A stretch of 64,000 nt of DNA. Origin: Nocardioides sp. S5. GTDB lineage: Bacteria > Actinomycetota > Actinomycetes > Propionibacteriales > Nocardioidaceae. Location: the NCBI RefSeq assembly GCF_017310035.1, contig NZ_CP022296.1, forward strand, positions 4,092,001 through 4,156,000. The letters are read 5' to 3'. Shown here one piece after another: positions 46,101-54,566 of the stretch. Below the pieces are notes generated by a model. It was not told the origin of the DNA. It worked only from the letters and a program-made list of their open reading frames with translations, and searched no databases. Within the stretch, counting starts at the first letter, position 1. Each line of letters opens with the position of its first letter. The translations under genes were made by a program, and so were the position numbers.

Positions 46101-46363
46101 AGCGAGCCGTCCGGTCCCGGGATCTCGACGACTGCGGTGGCGTCGCCGCTCGGGAGGTCAGCGCGGAGGGTGGCGAGGTCGACGCGCGTGGCGGCGTACT
46201 CCTTGGGCTCCACACGGATCTTGTCGCCCGAGAGCGAGAATCCGCGGAGCGGGGCGAACGCCGTGTCGTCGGGTGCGGCGGTGGCGGGAGCGATCGAGCT
46301 CAGCGCACCTGCTCCCATGACGAGGGCGAGACTGACGGACAGGGTGCGGAACCGAGCTGACAC
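43184..46363 (-). CDS. Secreted reprolysin-like M12 metalloprotease, multidomain
   Basis: A 1059-residue exported protease. Signal peptide at residues 1-29 (ending ATAA). A propeptide-like region, then the catalytic domain with HEIGHQFGGNHTF (zinc site HExxHxxGxxH, about residue 375) and a Met-turn VMAYAGIC. Further on a PKD/Ig-like module (VSAGEDKVVPIRTPFALSGSGSDDDGDALVYLWEQ), a second beta domain and a very basic C-terminal beta-rich tail, probably for wall or surface attachment. GTG 46363 is preceded by AAGGAG. Targets unknown. Confidence 0.88.
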   Translation of the reverse strand: MSARFRTLSVSLALVMGAGALSSIAPATAAPDDTAFAPLRGFSLSGDKIRVEPKEYAATRVDLATLRADLPSGDATAVVEIPGPDGSLESFRVQRSQTMESELAAAHPEIQTWSGVGVDDPKSSIALDITPMGFHAFVREPGAQADWYVDPAFNRRGTTTHLSYRSSALPEPAQRRAEGEVEALRETVTEAGTADRVADAAVNRRYYRLALTSDPSYAAYFGTENVLAEKVTLINRVNEIYNDDLAVELRLVNDTDKLNLDTDAEATGPDGPCGSAPCFAPYDDNGTPDDGDDTFGDLDFCSGNTLGKNRTVLGQLVGASNYDVGHIALGVNGGGVAYLGVIGGDYKGGGCTGLPEPKGDFFAVDYVAHEIGHQFGGNHTFNGALGACGGNISDASVEPGSGSSVMAYAGICGQDDLQPHTDPYFSFLTVDEAYATMDQDPYGNVEVQTVSLRGFGDAGDSFTLEIGGATTDPIVLGTNYTAAGIKAAIEEIVDQPVSIAQWGFDEFSLPLTPVDETGFQVIFNSTPSILAAGYAVEDQLAVTNGSTGVSGFVGETARGGPSQAQGFPLEGDNTNPSVSAGEDKVVPIRTPFALSGSGSDDDGDALVYLWEQTNFGEGTRLSANTKVYGPLFRVFGDDAVVSDEDTLKSPSPGINLADGSPNRVFPDMAQVLAGNTNATTGDCPAAVDAAGAPLPNNRQLPDTLLDCYSEYLPDVDYLGSLDADDRKMNFRLTARDLAVRGGGLAVDDVTLTVDPSAGPFLVTSQSAPGATVAGGSSVPVTWAVNGTRKLAENVRITVSTDGGATFGTVLAASTPNDGSETFAMPNVTAGDVRIRIEAVGNYFFDVNDASFALKATPAPETTLTSGPANGAIVLERRQTFTYASSISPATFVCIVDAEAVPCDAAGLTDRFRAGTHVVSVAAVNAAGVADPTPATVTFTVPRDESTFARKGSWNRKKDKRAMFGDYITSRRKGSELVTRVPATERIVLVIGKSKNGGKARVFLGKRKLGVVKFAGKRSFSSLRTFDLPKARKGKLRIVVAKNKPIRIEGVAVVTETPTD

Positions 46364-46478
46364 ACATGCTCCTTCGAAGGTGGAGGTCGCAGCCTAAGGT
46401 CGACGTGGTGGTCTGCACCACACCTCCTTGGTAGGGGGGTAGGTGGTGCGGCGGTTCCGTCAGTTCTGCGAGCTCGCC

Positions 46479-47837
46479 TCAGGCAGCCGTGGCGACCCGG
46501 TCCGCGCGCAACGTCGGCGCGAGGACGAGGAGCCCCAGCAGCGGCAGGACGGCCAGCACCAGCAGCGCCGCCGGCATCCCGAGCAGGCCGCTGATCCCGG
46601 CGACGACGGCCGAGCCGACGCTGCCGCCGATGAGGAAGAGCAGCGTCGAGACGCCGAGGGCCACCCCTCGCACCTCCTGCTGCACCGCGTCGCCCACCAC
46701 GGCGCTCAGCGCCGGTTGCCCCAGCCCGAAGGCGAAGGTCACCAGGATGATGGCGACCACGAGGATCGGCGCGCTGGTCCAGTGGGCGCCCGCCGTCGCG
46801 ACGAGGAGGGCGGCCGAGGCGACGACCGCCGAGACGGCCAGCGCCCGGGCCGGGCCGACCCGGTTGAGCATCGGGCCGGTGACCTGCGGGACGACGAGCG
46901 CGACGACGGCGCTCGGCACCATCGCCAGGCCGACCTCCCATGCCTCCCACCCGGCCGACAGCAGCACCGCGGGCAGCGCGATCAGCATGGCGAACCACGT
47001 CGCCGGCACCGACGACGCCGCGACCGCGCTGCGCACGACGGTGGAGTTGCGGATCACCTCGACCGGGAGGAAACCGTCAGGGCGTCGACGTACGGTCGCG
47101 CGCACGGCCGGCACGCCCAGGATGAGCAGTCCGGCGCCGATGGCCGCGACCAGCAGCCCCGCCGACGGCGACTGCACGAGCAGCACCATGCCGGCGGCGG
47201 TGAGCGCGACGAGGATCGCGCCGACCACGTCGAGGCGGGCACCGCTGCCGTCGGTCGAGAGCGCGCGCCAGAGCGACGGGACGACGAGGGCGCCGAGGAT
47301 CGGCAGGGCCATCACCGCACGCCAGCCGAAGGCGGCCTCCACGACTCCGCCGATGAGCGGGCCGAGGCAGCTGACGGCGGCGGCCACGCCGGCGAGACGG
47401 CCGAGGGCGAGCCCGCGGACCTCCCCGCTGTAGCGCGCCGACAGCATGGCGACGCCCAGCGTCGGTACGGCGGCAGCGCCCGCGCCCTGCACCATGCGGG
47501 CGCCCAGGAGGACGGGGAAGGTCGGGGCGAGCGCGGCCACGAGGGCCCCGACCGACATCAGGACCAGGCCGGCCAGCAGCGGCCCACGCACGCCGACCAG
47601 GTCGGAGATCCGGCCGTAGAGGGCGGTGGTGACCGCCAGCATCAGGACGTAGAGGCTGATCGTCCAGGCGGCGAGGCCGGGGCCGACGCCGAGGTCGTCG
47701 CCCATCAGCGACAGCGTCACGGCCGCGCTCGAGGAACCCATCCCGGCCAGCCCGAAGAGCAGGCCCAGCAGCAGCGACACCCGTCGGGAGTCGTCAGGCT
47801 GGTGGGTCGCGGGGTCGGTCGGGACGGGGGAGGTCAT
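46479..47837 (-). CDS. MFS transporter
   Basis: A 452-residue transporter with 12-14 hydrophobic segments. Motif A appears as GRISDLVGVRGPL and the drug-exporter-type motif C as CLGPLIGGVVEAAFGWRAV, so it is probably an exporter of the DHA family. No regulator is adjacent. About 115 bp separate its end from the start of the M12 protease gene, with the -10-like TAGGCT of that gene in between. Confidence 0.85.
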   Translation of the reverse strand: MTSPVPTDPATHQPDDSRRVSLLLGLLFGLAGMGSSSAAVTLSLMGDDLGVGPGLAAWTISLYVLMLAVTTALYGRISDLVGVRGPLLAGLVLMSVGALVAALAPTFPVLLGARMVQGAGAAAVPTLGVAMLSARYSGEVRGLALGRLAGVAAAVSCLGPLIGGVVEAAFGWRAVMALPILGALVVPSLWRALSTDGSGARLDVVGAILVALTAAGMVLLVQSPSAGLLVAAIGAGLLILGVPAVRATVRRRPDGFLPVEVIRNSTVVRSAVAASSVPATWFAMLIALPAVLLSAGWEAWEVGLAMVPSAVVALVVPQVTGPMLNRVGPARALAVSAVVASAALLVATAGAHWTSAPILVVAIILVTFAFGLGQPALSAVVGDAVQQEVRGVALGVSTLLFLIGGSVGSAVVAGISGLLGMPAALLVLAVLPLLGLLVLAPTLRADRVATAA

Positions 47838-47891
47838 CGAGGGGTGACAACCGCACGGGGGGGCGGGTTGTTCCCGGTGCTCGGCTCCCGG

Positions 47892-48461
47892 TCAGGCAGG
47901 GTGGACGTGGACGCTGCCCGAGCTCCACGACACGGGTCCGATCGTCTGCACCACCGAGCCACCGGTCCCACCGGTCCCACCGTAGGTGATCGTGGCCGAC
48001 ACCCGGACCGTGCCCGCGGCGTTGTCACCGCCCGCGAAGTCGGTGTGGATGTTGGTGGTGGTGCTCGCGGGGATCGTGGAGTGCGTCGCCGTGACGGTGG
48101 AGGTCGGCGGCGTGAAGCGCTGGGGCGTCCACGTCAGGTCGCGCGGACCGGTCGTCGAGGAGTAGCCGTAGATCTCGAACGAGGTGAACGGACCGGCGCT
48201 CGTCGGCGCGTAGGAGAAGGTGAGGGAGATGCTCTCGATCGGGACGGGACCGTTGGTCAGGATCAGGTCCCACGAGACGTGCTTCTCGTTGCCGTTGCTC
48301 CACTTGACGGGCTGCCCGCCCGTCAACGTGCTGGTGGCGCCCGAGGCAGCGTAGGCCGGCGCTGCCGTCGCAACCGCGATCACGGGCACGCTCCACGCAG
48401 CGCCCCTGACCACGTTGCGCCGCGACGCGCGCAAACCTTGTGCTTCAGTCCCGAGCTCCAT
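47892..48461 (-). CDS. Tat-exported protein of unknown function
   Basis: A 189-residue protein with a twin-arginine signal (SRRNVVRGAAWSVPVIAVATAAPAYAAS, cleaved near residue 39). The mature part is Ser/Thr/Gly-rich and beta-strand-like (STLTGGQPVKWSNGNEKHVSW, ISLTFSYAPTSAGPFTSFEIYG) without cysteines. It resembles small Tat-secreted surface proteins of actinobacteria that have no assigned role. Folded-state export suggests it folds before secretion. Confidence 0.7.
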   Translation of the reverse strand: MELGTEAQGLRASRRNVVRGAAWSVPVIAVATAAPAYAASGATSTLTGGQPVKWSNGNEKHVSWDLILTNGPVPIESISLTFSYAPTSAGPFTSFEIYGYSSTTGPRDLTWTPQRFTPPTSTVTATHSTIPASTTTNIHTDFAGGDNAAGTVRVSATITYGGTGGTGGSVVQTIGPVSWSSGSVHVHPA

Positions 48462-48592
48462 CGGTCGTTCCCCGTCATCACGAGCGACCCCCCAGGTGGT
48501 CACTTCGTCAACTACGGTAGGGATGGACCGCCTACGGGACAGTAACAATCTGGTTTCATCGAATGCGACCTGAGTCACATCTGCGGTGAACC

Positions 48593-48622
48593 TTGACAAA
48601 AGTCGCCTACACCTTCTGGTAT
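48593..48622 (+). promoter_or_regulatory. Possible promoter upstream of the MauE-thioredoxin gene
   Basis: TTGACA (48593-48598), 18-bp spacer, TGGTAT (48617-48622). It is the best -35 match in the region, but lies 120 bp before the gene, which also has its own close -10 box. Confidence 0.35.
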
Positions 48623-48729
48623 GGGCTCGTGCACGACTGCTCCTGCTCAGATCTGTGCCGCACACGGTTGTCGAGCGCCCGACCTCGCCCTCCCGAGCCG
48701 GTTCGCCCGCGCCGGTGGGCGGCACCACC

Positions 48730-48735
48730 TACGAT
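48730..48735 (+). promoter_or_regulatory. -10 box TACGAT, leaderless start of the MauE-thioredoxin gene
   Basis: TACGAT followed by 7 nt and ATG 48743. Confidence 0.5.
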
Positions 48736-48742
48736 CACGCCC

Positions 48743-49735
48743 ATGTCGTCTGCTCCGGTCGCCGCGGTCCTGGTCGCGCTGACCCTCGCGGCGGTGCTGG
48801 CGACGAGCGGCGTCGCGAAGCTGCGTGACCGGGTCGCCACGCGCGACGCCTTCGACGCGCTGCGGGTGCCGGACGTCGTACCCAAGGATGCCGCGGCCGC
48901 GTCGCTCCCGTGGGTGGAGCTCGCCCTCGCCGCGCTGCTGCTCGTGACTCCCGCTCCCCTGCTCACGCCGGTCGCGGTCGCCGTGCTCGTCCTGATGCTG
49001 GCCTACACCGCCCTCATCGCCCGCGCGCTCGGATTCGACGAGCCGGTCACGTGCTCGTGCTTCGGCAGCATCGGTCGTCACGACGTGGATCGCACGACCC
49101 TCTCCCGCAACCTGCTGCTGACCGTCCTTGCCGCAGGCCTCGTCTGGTTCGCCCTCGCGAGCGGCTCGGTCCCCGCAGCCGTGGCGGACCTCGACGCCGA
49201 CGGCTGGTGGGCGCTGGTCGCCGCCGCAGCCGCCGCAGCGGTCGCCGTGCTGGTGGTCGGCACCCCGTCCACCTCCGGCGACGGGCCGGACGGCGAGCTG
49301 CTCGACTACGAGCGCCAGGCCATCCCCTACGGCGTGCTTGCCCTGCCCGACGGCCGCACGTCGTCGCTGGTCGAGCTGGCCTCGACGCAGGCACGCCTGC
49401 TCGTCGTGCTCAGCCCCGCCTGCGGCCCCTGCGTCCGGACCGCCGAGCGCCTCGACGACTGGGCCGCGCGCCTCGCACCTGCGGTCGGGGTGCTGGCGGT
49501 CTACCCCGACGTCGCCTCCGCCGCGGCGGCCCCGCAGCACGCGCCCCAGCTCGCGGCCTCGGAGCCCGACCTCAACCTCCGGCGCGTCTTCTCGATCAGC
49601 AGCACCCCGTCCGCGGTGCTGCTCGGTGCCGACGGCTACCTCGCCGGCGGACCCGTCGCAGGTGAGGACGTGGTGGCGGAGTTCGTCGAGGACGTGCTGT
49701 CCGTCCTGGCCGACCAGCCCAGTCCGGCCGAGTAG
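48743..49735 (+). CDS. MauE domain protein fused to a thioredoxin-like domain
   Basis: A 330-residue protein. Residues 1-165 hold four to five TM helices of the MauE/DoxX-like family with the paired cysteines CSCFG; after another TM helix (about 155-175), residues 195-330 form an outside thioredoxin-like domain with CxxC in SPACGPCVRTAE. It would move disulfide-bonding electrons across the membrane to exported proteins. It stands alone, without methylamine dehydrogenase genes. The frame is open back to a TTG at 48593, but the leaderless -10 box favours ATG 48743. Confidence 0.82.
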   Translation: MSSAPVAAVLVALTLAAVLATSGVAKLRDRVATRDAFDALRVPDVVPKDAAAASLPWVELALAALLLVTPAPLLTPVAVAVLVLMLAYTALIARALGFDEPVTCSCFGSIGRHDVDRTTLSRNLLLTVLAAGLVWFALASGSVPAAVADLDADGWWALVAAAAAAAVAVLVVGTPSTSGDGPDGELLDYERQAIPYGVLALPDGRTSSLVELASTQARLLVVLSPACGPCVRTAERLDDWAARLAPAVGVLAVYPDVASAAAAPQHAPQLAASEPDLNLRRVFSISSTPSAVLLGADGYLAGGPVAGEDVVAEFVEDVLSVLADQPSPAE

Positions 49736-49750
49736 CCGGCCGCGGCTCCC

Positions 49751-49756
49751 TAGGAT
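49751..49756 (+). promoter_or_regulatory. -10 box TAGGAT, leaderless start of the dual GT2 gene
   Basis: TAGGAT followed by 6 nt and GTG 49763, at the left border of the polysaccharide locus. Confidence 0.5.
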
Positions 49757-49762
49757 CGTCGC

Positions 49763-51610
49763 GTGCCCGAGCCTGCCCTGTCCGTCGTCGTCCCCACCCG
49801 GGGCGGCGCACGCCGGCTCCCCGTGCTGCTCGACGCCCTCGCCGCCCAGTCGCTCGACGAGCCCTGGGAGGTCGTGGTCGTCCTCGACGGTGACGTCGAC
49901 GGCAGCCGCACGCTCCTCGAGTCGTACGCCGACCGCGTCCCGCTGCGCATCGTCGAGCACACCGGAGGGACCGGCGTCGGCGCGGCGCTGGCCGCGGGCT
50001 ACGAGGCGGCCCGCGGCGAGATCGTCCTGCGCTGCGACGACGACCTGACCCCCCGGCCCGGCTTCCTCGCCGCCCACCTCGCGCGGCACCGCACCCGCCC
50101 GGAAGGAGCGGCCCCGCTGGGCGTCGTCTCGATGACGCGCGACGTCTTCGACGACACGGCGTACGCAACGGCGTACGGCCGACCGGCCAACCAGCGCCTG
50201 CTGGCGCAGGCCTACGCCCGCCCGGTCGATGAGCGCTGGCAGCACTGGGCGGCGTGCAACTCCGTGCCGCGCGCGGCCTACGAGGCGGTCGGCGGCTTCG
50301 ACCCGACGCTGGGCTACCGCGAGGACTCCGAGCTCGGCCTGCGGCTCGCGCAGTCAGGTGTGGAGATCGTCATCGACCCCGACCTGGAGGTCGAGCACCG
50401 CGCTCCCGCCCCCGACACCGCGACCCGCGCCGCGCGCGCCTTCACCTCCGGTGCGTCGACCGTCGCCTTCGACGAGCGGCACCCCGGCACGCACGCCGCC
50501 GACGGCGAGGCGCCCCGTGACGCCTGGAGCCGCGCGGTCGCCGCAGCGGCGGCCCGGATCGGGTCGCGCGAGCGTGCCGCCGCGCTGGGCCGCCACGTCG
50601 ACCATGTCCTCCCCCGCCTCCCCGCGGCAGCGCGCGGCAAGGCGATCGCCTGGGCCGTCGAGGCGGCCGCCGTCGCGGGTCGGCGGGTGGGTGACACCGC
50701 GTGGGTCCGCGAGGCCTCGGACGCAGTGCTCGACACGGTGAGCGTCGTGGTGCCGCACCACGGCGACCCCGCACCCACCCTCGCGCTGGTCGAGCAGCTG
50801 CTCGCGCAGACCCACGCCGTGCAGGTCGTCGTCGCCGACGACGCCTCGCCCGTGCCCTTCCCGGACCTCGATGGCGTCGAGGTCGTCCGTCGCGACACCA
50901 ACGGCGGCTTCGGCGCCAACGTCAACGCCGGCGCCGCCGCCGTCACCGACGAGGCGATGCTGGTGCTCAACAGCGACCTCGACCTCGAGCCGACCTTCGT
51001 CGCCGACATGGTCGCCGCGGCCCGCACCCATCCGCGCGCGGTGCTGGCGCCGCGCATGGTCGACGAGCACGGCACCGAGGCGTGGGTGGGCCGCGACTTC
51101 CCGCGCGTGCGGCACCAGGTCGCCGCGTGGCTGACGCCGCTGGCACGCTTCCGCGGGACGACGGCCTGGCACCGGGCGGTCGGCCACGACGTACGCGCTC
51201 ACCGCGCCGAGGGCGAGGTCGACTGGGTCGTGGGTGCCGCGATGTGGATCCCGGTCGAGGACTTCCGCGCCGTCGGCGGCTTCGACGAGCGCTTCTTCAT
51301 GAACTCCGAGGAGGTCGACCTCCAGCGGCGGCTGCGCGAGCGCGGCCTCTCCGTCGTTGCTCTGCGCTCGCCGACGGTCGTGCACGCCGGGGGCGGGTCG
51401 TCGCCGTCGGAGTCGCGGCGGCGCTGGCTGGTCGAGGGTCAGCTGCTCTACGCCGACAAGTGGGGCTCGCGGCGCGCGCTGCAGGCCGCCCTCGGTGCCA
51501 CGACCGGCGTCAACCTGGTGGTCAACGCGGTGCGACGCGCGGCGGGCAGCGACGTACGACCGCTCGAGACGGCGCGCCACGAGCTGCTGATGATCCGAGG
51601 CCCACGATGA
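49763..51610 (+). CDS. Glycosyltransferase with two GT2 domains
   Basis: A 615-residue protein with two complete family-2 folds. Domain 1 starts LSVVVPTRGGARRL and has the metal-binding CDDDLTPRPGF; domain 2 (from about residue 325) starts VSVVVPHHGDPAP, has NSDLDLEP and the acceptor motif GGFDERFFMNSEEVDL typical of rhamnosyltransferases. It probably adds two sugars in turn to a lipid-linked chain at the inner face of the membrane. The stop overlaps the next gene (ATGA). Confidence 0.88.
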   Translation: MPEPALSVVVPTRGGARRLPVLLDALAAQSLDEPWEVVVVLDGDVDGSRTLLESYADRVPLRIVEHTGGTGVGAALAAGYEAARGEIVLRCDDDLTPRPGFLAAHLARHRTRPEGAAPLGVVSMTRDVFDDTAYATAYGRPANQRLLAQAYARPVDERWQHWAACNSVPRAAYEAVGGFDPTLGYREDSELGLRLAQSGVEIVIDPDLEVEHRAPAPDTATRAARAFTSGASTVAFDERHPGTHAADGEAPRDAWSRAVAAAAARIGSRERAAALGRHVDHVLPRLPAAARGKAIAWAVEAAAVAGRRVGDTAWVREASDAVLDTVSVVVPHHGDPAPTLALVEQLLAQTHAVQVVVADDASPVPFPDLDGVEVVRRDTNGGFGANVNAGAAAVTDEAMLVLNSDLDLEPTFVADMVAAARTHPRAVLAPRMVDEHGTEAWVGRDFPRVRHQVAAWLTPLARFRGTTAWHRAVGHDVRAHRAEGEVDWVVGAAMWIPVEDFRAVGGFDERFFMNSEEVDLQRRLRERGLSVVALRSPTVVHAGGGSSPSESRRRWLVEGQLLYADKWGSRRALQAALGATTGVNLVVNAVRRAAGSDVRPLETARHELLMIRGPR

Positions 51611-52671
51611 CGAACGCACTGGTGCTGTCCGAGCACCCCCTCGACTCGTGGGTCCGCCGCTACGAAGCCGGCGACGTTCCCGCCCGGCTGCCCTACGGCG
51701 TCGATGCCCTGGCTGAGATCGGCTGGAGCTTGTCGGGCTCCCGCCGGGCCGCCGATCCGCATTGGGGGCGTTGGCGGGACCTCGTCGAGCATCGCGCCGG
51801 TTTCCCGGTCGAGCAGACCCTCCGCGGCGTGAACGAGGTCCGCCGCAGCGACGTGGTGCTCGCCCTTCTGGAGAGGCAGGGCGCCGCTGCCTCCACGTTG
51901 CGTCGCGCCAACGTCCCGCCCTTCCGCTCGACCCCGCTGGTCGTGTGGTCCTGCTGGCTCGCCGACGACATCCGCTCCGCCACTCCAGAGCATCGGCGTC
52001 GGATCACGCGGCGCTTCGACGGCGCCGACCTGATAACGCACCTGTCGCGTCACGAGACGGAGATCTTCACCGATGTCGGGATCAGCGAGGACCGACTCTT
52101 CCCCGTGACCTACGGCGTGAGCCACGACTACTACACCCCGGGCGACAGCAACCGGGACATCGAGCTGCTCGCTGTCGGCCAGGATCGGGGTCGCGACTAC
52201 CGCATTCTCTTCGACGCCGTGCGAGGGACCAACCTCCGCCTCGACGTGGTGTGCAAGCCCGAGAACCTCGCCGACCTCGACGTCCCTGACAACGTGCGGG
52301 TCCATGGCGTGGTGCCGTTGCCGGTGTACCGCAGGTTGCTTCAACGCGCCCAGGTCGTCGTCGTGCCCACTCGCGACCTCGCCTACCCGACGGGCTCGAG
52401 CGTGGCGCTGGAGTCCGCGTCCTCAGGTGCCTGCGTCGCGGTGACCGGTACGCGCGCGATGCGCGACTACTTCACCGACGACGAAGACGCACGGCTGGTC
52501 AACGAGGGTGACGTGGAGGGTTGGCGTGCGGTGCTCACGGAGCTGCGCGACGACCCGGCTCAACGGGCGCGCCTCGGAGCAGCAGCGAGAGCGAGCGTGG
52601 AAGCGCGGTTCAACGCCCGGCACATGTGGATCGAGCTCGCCGGCGCCATCAGGGACCGAGGGCTCGTCTGA
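51607..52671 (+). CDS. Glycosyltransferase, GT4-like
   Basis: A 354-residue GT-B type enzyme. The N-half lacks clear motifs; the C-half has LLAVGQDRGRDYRILFDAV, then VVVPTRDLAYPTGSSVALESASSGACVAVT, where the ALES glutamate region binds the donor nucleotide. Sugar and acceptor unknown. ATG overlaps the stop of the dual-domain transferase, so the two act together. Its stop lies 3 bp from the stop of a convergent transferase. Confidence 0.8.
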   Translation: MTNALVLSEHPLDSWVRRYEAGDVPARLPYGVDALAEIGWSLSGSRRAADPHWGRWRDLVEHRAGFPVEQTLRGVNEVRRSDVVLALLERQGAAASTLRRANVPPFRSTPLVVWSCWLADDIRSATPEHRRRITRRFDGADLITHLSRHETEIFTDVGISEDRLFPVTYGVSHDYYTPGDSNRDIELLAVGQDRGRDYRILFDAVRGTNLRLDVVCKPENLADLDVPDNVRVHGVVPLPVYRRLLQRAQVVVVPTRDLAYPTGSSVALESASSGACVAVTGTRAMRDYFTDDEDARLVNEGDVEGWRAVLTELRDDPAQRARLGAAARASVEARFNARHMWIELAGAIRDRGLV

Positions 52672-52674
52672 CAG

Positions 52675-53883
52675 TCACGCGCCCCAGGTGCTCCGCACCG
52701 TCGCCCTGAAGTGGTCGCGCCCATAGGTCTCCTGCGCCCACTTCTGGGCGCGATCCGATCGCGACTGCCAGGCACCGTGATCGCCGAGCACGGCGCAGAG
52801 CCCACGCGCCAGTCCTGCCGGGTCGTCGTCCAGACACGCATAGAGATCGCTGCCGTCGATCCCCTCGGCACCGACCGTCGTCGTCACGACCGGCACCCCG
52901 TGGCAGAGCGCCTCGACGGTCTTGAACTTCACGCCAGCCCCCTGGAGCACCGGCACGAGGGCCACCGTCGCAGCCGCGTACTCCTCGTCGAGGTTGTCGA
53001 CGAAGCCCGCCAGCTCCACACCCGAGCCCGCCGGCAGACCTGCCACGCGTTCTCGCAGCTCATCACTGGCGCCGCCCCCGACGAGCCTCAGCACGGCATC
53101 GGGGCGTTCGGCTCGAACGAGGGGCCACACGTGCTCGATCGTCCAGAGCGCGGCCTTGTTGTTCTCGTCTCGGGCGAGGTAGGACACGACGATCACGACC
53201 TGCCCACCCGCGGGACGGTGGGGAGGTTCGACGCCTGCCGACAACGGTGGATGGACCACGGTGTGCGGAGGATCTCCCAGCAGGAGCGCGTCCTTGGCAC
53301 TGAAGACCAACACCTCGTCGAGGGCACCCACCATCCGCCGCTCGTGTCGTCGTGAACGCCGCGCGACTGCCTGCCAGTAGCGGCGGGCCCTCGGCTCGTC
53401 CTGCGGCTCGCGGGAGAAGGACTGGCTCATCACGTCGTGGAAGGTCCCCGTGATCCGCGCGCCGCGGTTCATCCTGCGCAGCAGGCGCACCAGCCGGATG
53501 GACTCGCTGTACTGAAGGTCGATCACGTCGGCTGCCCGGACTGCTCGCCGCGCTTCAACCGACCGCATGAGCCCCAGCACGAAGGGAAGGGAGGGCGCCC
53601 CCGGGTCCCGGCGACGCCAGCGTGAGTCGGTCAGCAGCATGGCGCGGTTGAGTGCCCTGCCGAACAGCCGCCGGTCGGGTTCGTGGCCGAGGAGCAGCAG
53701 GCGTTCCGGCACGCCCGGCTTCGTCGCTGCCGCGTGGTTGAGGCGGTTGCCCACGGTCAGCATCGTGAGCTCCGAGTCGGCCTCCAGCAGGCGCTGGAGC
53801 TCCAGCAGGTAGCGCCCGCCTGCGTGAGGTACACCCTCGTGTCCGACGTACATGCTGATCAGCACCGTGCGAGGTCGGGTCAC
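52675..53883 (-). CDS. Glycosyltransferase family 4 protein
   Basis: A 402-residue GT-B enzyme: N-terminal Gly-rich loop (GHEGVPHAGGRYLLELQRLL), and C-terminal donor site VALVPVLQGAGVKFKTVEALCHGVPVVTT, in which the PVLQGAGVKFKTVEAL stretch is typical for GT4 proteins. Works in the cytosol on a membrane-bound acceptor. The GTG start at 53883 is divergent from the PIG-L gene by 62 bp. Confidence 0.88.
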   Translation of the reverse strand: MTRPRTVLISMYVGHEGVPHAGGRYLLELQRLLEADSELTMLTVGNRLNHAAATKPGVPERLLLLGHEPDRRLFGRALNRAMLLTDSRWRRRDPGAPSLPFVLGLMRSVEARRAVRAADVIDLQYSESIRLVRLLRRMNRGARITGTFHDVMSQSFSREPQDEPRARRYWQAVARRSRRHERRMVGALDEVLVFSAKDALLLGDPPHTVVHPPLSAGVEPPHRPAGGQVVIVVSYLARDENNKAALWTIEHVWPLVRAERPDAVLRLVGGGASDELRERVAGLPAGSGVELAGFVDNLDEEYAAATVALVPVLQGAGVKFKTVEALCHGVPVVTTTVGAEGIDGSDLYACLDDDPAGLARGLCAVLGDHGAWQSRSDRAQKWAQETYGRDHFRATVRSTWGA

Positions 53884-53945
53884 GTTCGCATCCTCCCAGA
53901 CCTGCGCGCACCTAGACTCACGACCGTCGACGACGAAGGAGTGCG

Positions 53946-54566
53946 ATGAAGCGGCTGATCCTGGCCCCCCACATGGACGACGAGGCCATGGGGTGCGGTG
54001 GCTTGATGGCCAAGCACCCCGACGAGTGCGTCGTCGTGGTCATGACCGACAGCGGCGAGACGCGGGCTCGGGAGCACGCGGAAGCGATGAAGATCCTCGG
54101 CGTCGATGGGTCGCGCCAGCTCGGCTTCCCCGACGGCCAGACCCCGCAGCACATGACCGAGATGGTCGGCGCGATCGACGCGATCATGGCCGAGCTCAAG
54201 CCTGATGAGCTCTACCTCCCCTACCCCTCGCTGCACCAGGACCACATCGCGGTCTACGAGGCCGGCATGCGGTCGTGCCGGGTGTCGATGTCGCTCGACC
54301 ACTGGTTCCCGCCGAGCGTCTACGTCTACGACATCGCGGTCTACGACGTGAACCTCTACCCCACCGACCTGCGGTGGAACGTCTTCGAGGCGCTGACCGA
54401 GGAGCAGATCACCGCCAAGGAGGCGGCCTGCCAGGCCTACCAGTCCGAGATCCCGACCGAGGTCCACCCGATCAATAGCGTGCGCCAGATCGCCGGCGCG
54501 CTCGGGCAGGTGCGACTCGTGCCGTACGCCGAGCAGTTCGCGCTGGTGCGGACGGTCCGCCGGTGA
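53946..54566 (+). CDS. PIG-L family deacetylase
   Basis: A 206-residue zinc deacetylase of the LmbE/PIG-L family. Zinc ligands are APHMDDEAMGCGG (about residues 7-19) and HQDH (about 99-102). It would remove an acetyl group from an N-acetyl-sugar. Its stop overlaps the GTG of a WbqC gene (GTGA), suggesting a two-step change: deacetylation and then modification of the free amine (inference). No mycothiol genes nearby, so a polysaccharide role is favoured. Confidence 0.9.
   Translation: MKRLILAPHMDDEAMGCGGLMAKHPDECVVVVMTDSGETRAREHAEAMKILGVDGSRQLGFPDGQTPQHMTEMVGAIDAIMAELKPDELYLPYPSLHQDHIAVYEAGMRSCRVSMSLDHWFPPSVYVYDIAVYDVNLYPTDLRWNVFEALTEEQITAKEAACQAYQSEIPTEVHPINSVRQIAGALGQVRLVPYAEQFALVRTVRR

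Noticed and set aside
48593..48742. TTG start at 48593 extending the MauE-thioredoxin protein by 50 residues
   Set aside because: The added residues do not resemble a MauE start, TTG is rare, and a -10 box sits at leaderless spacing before ATG 48743.
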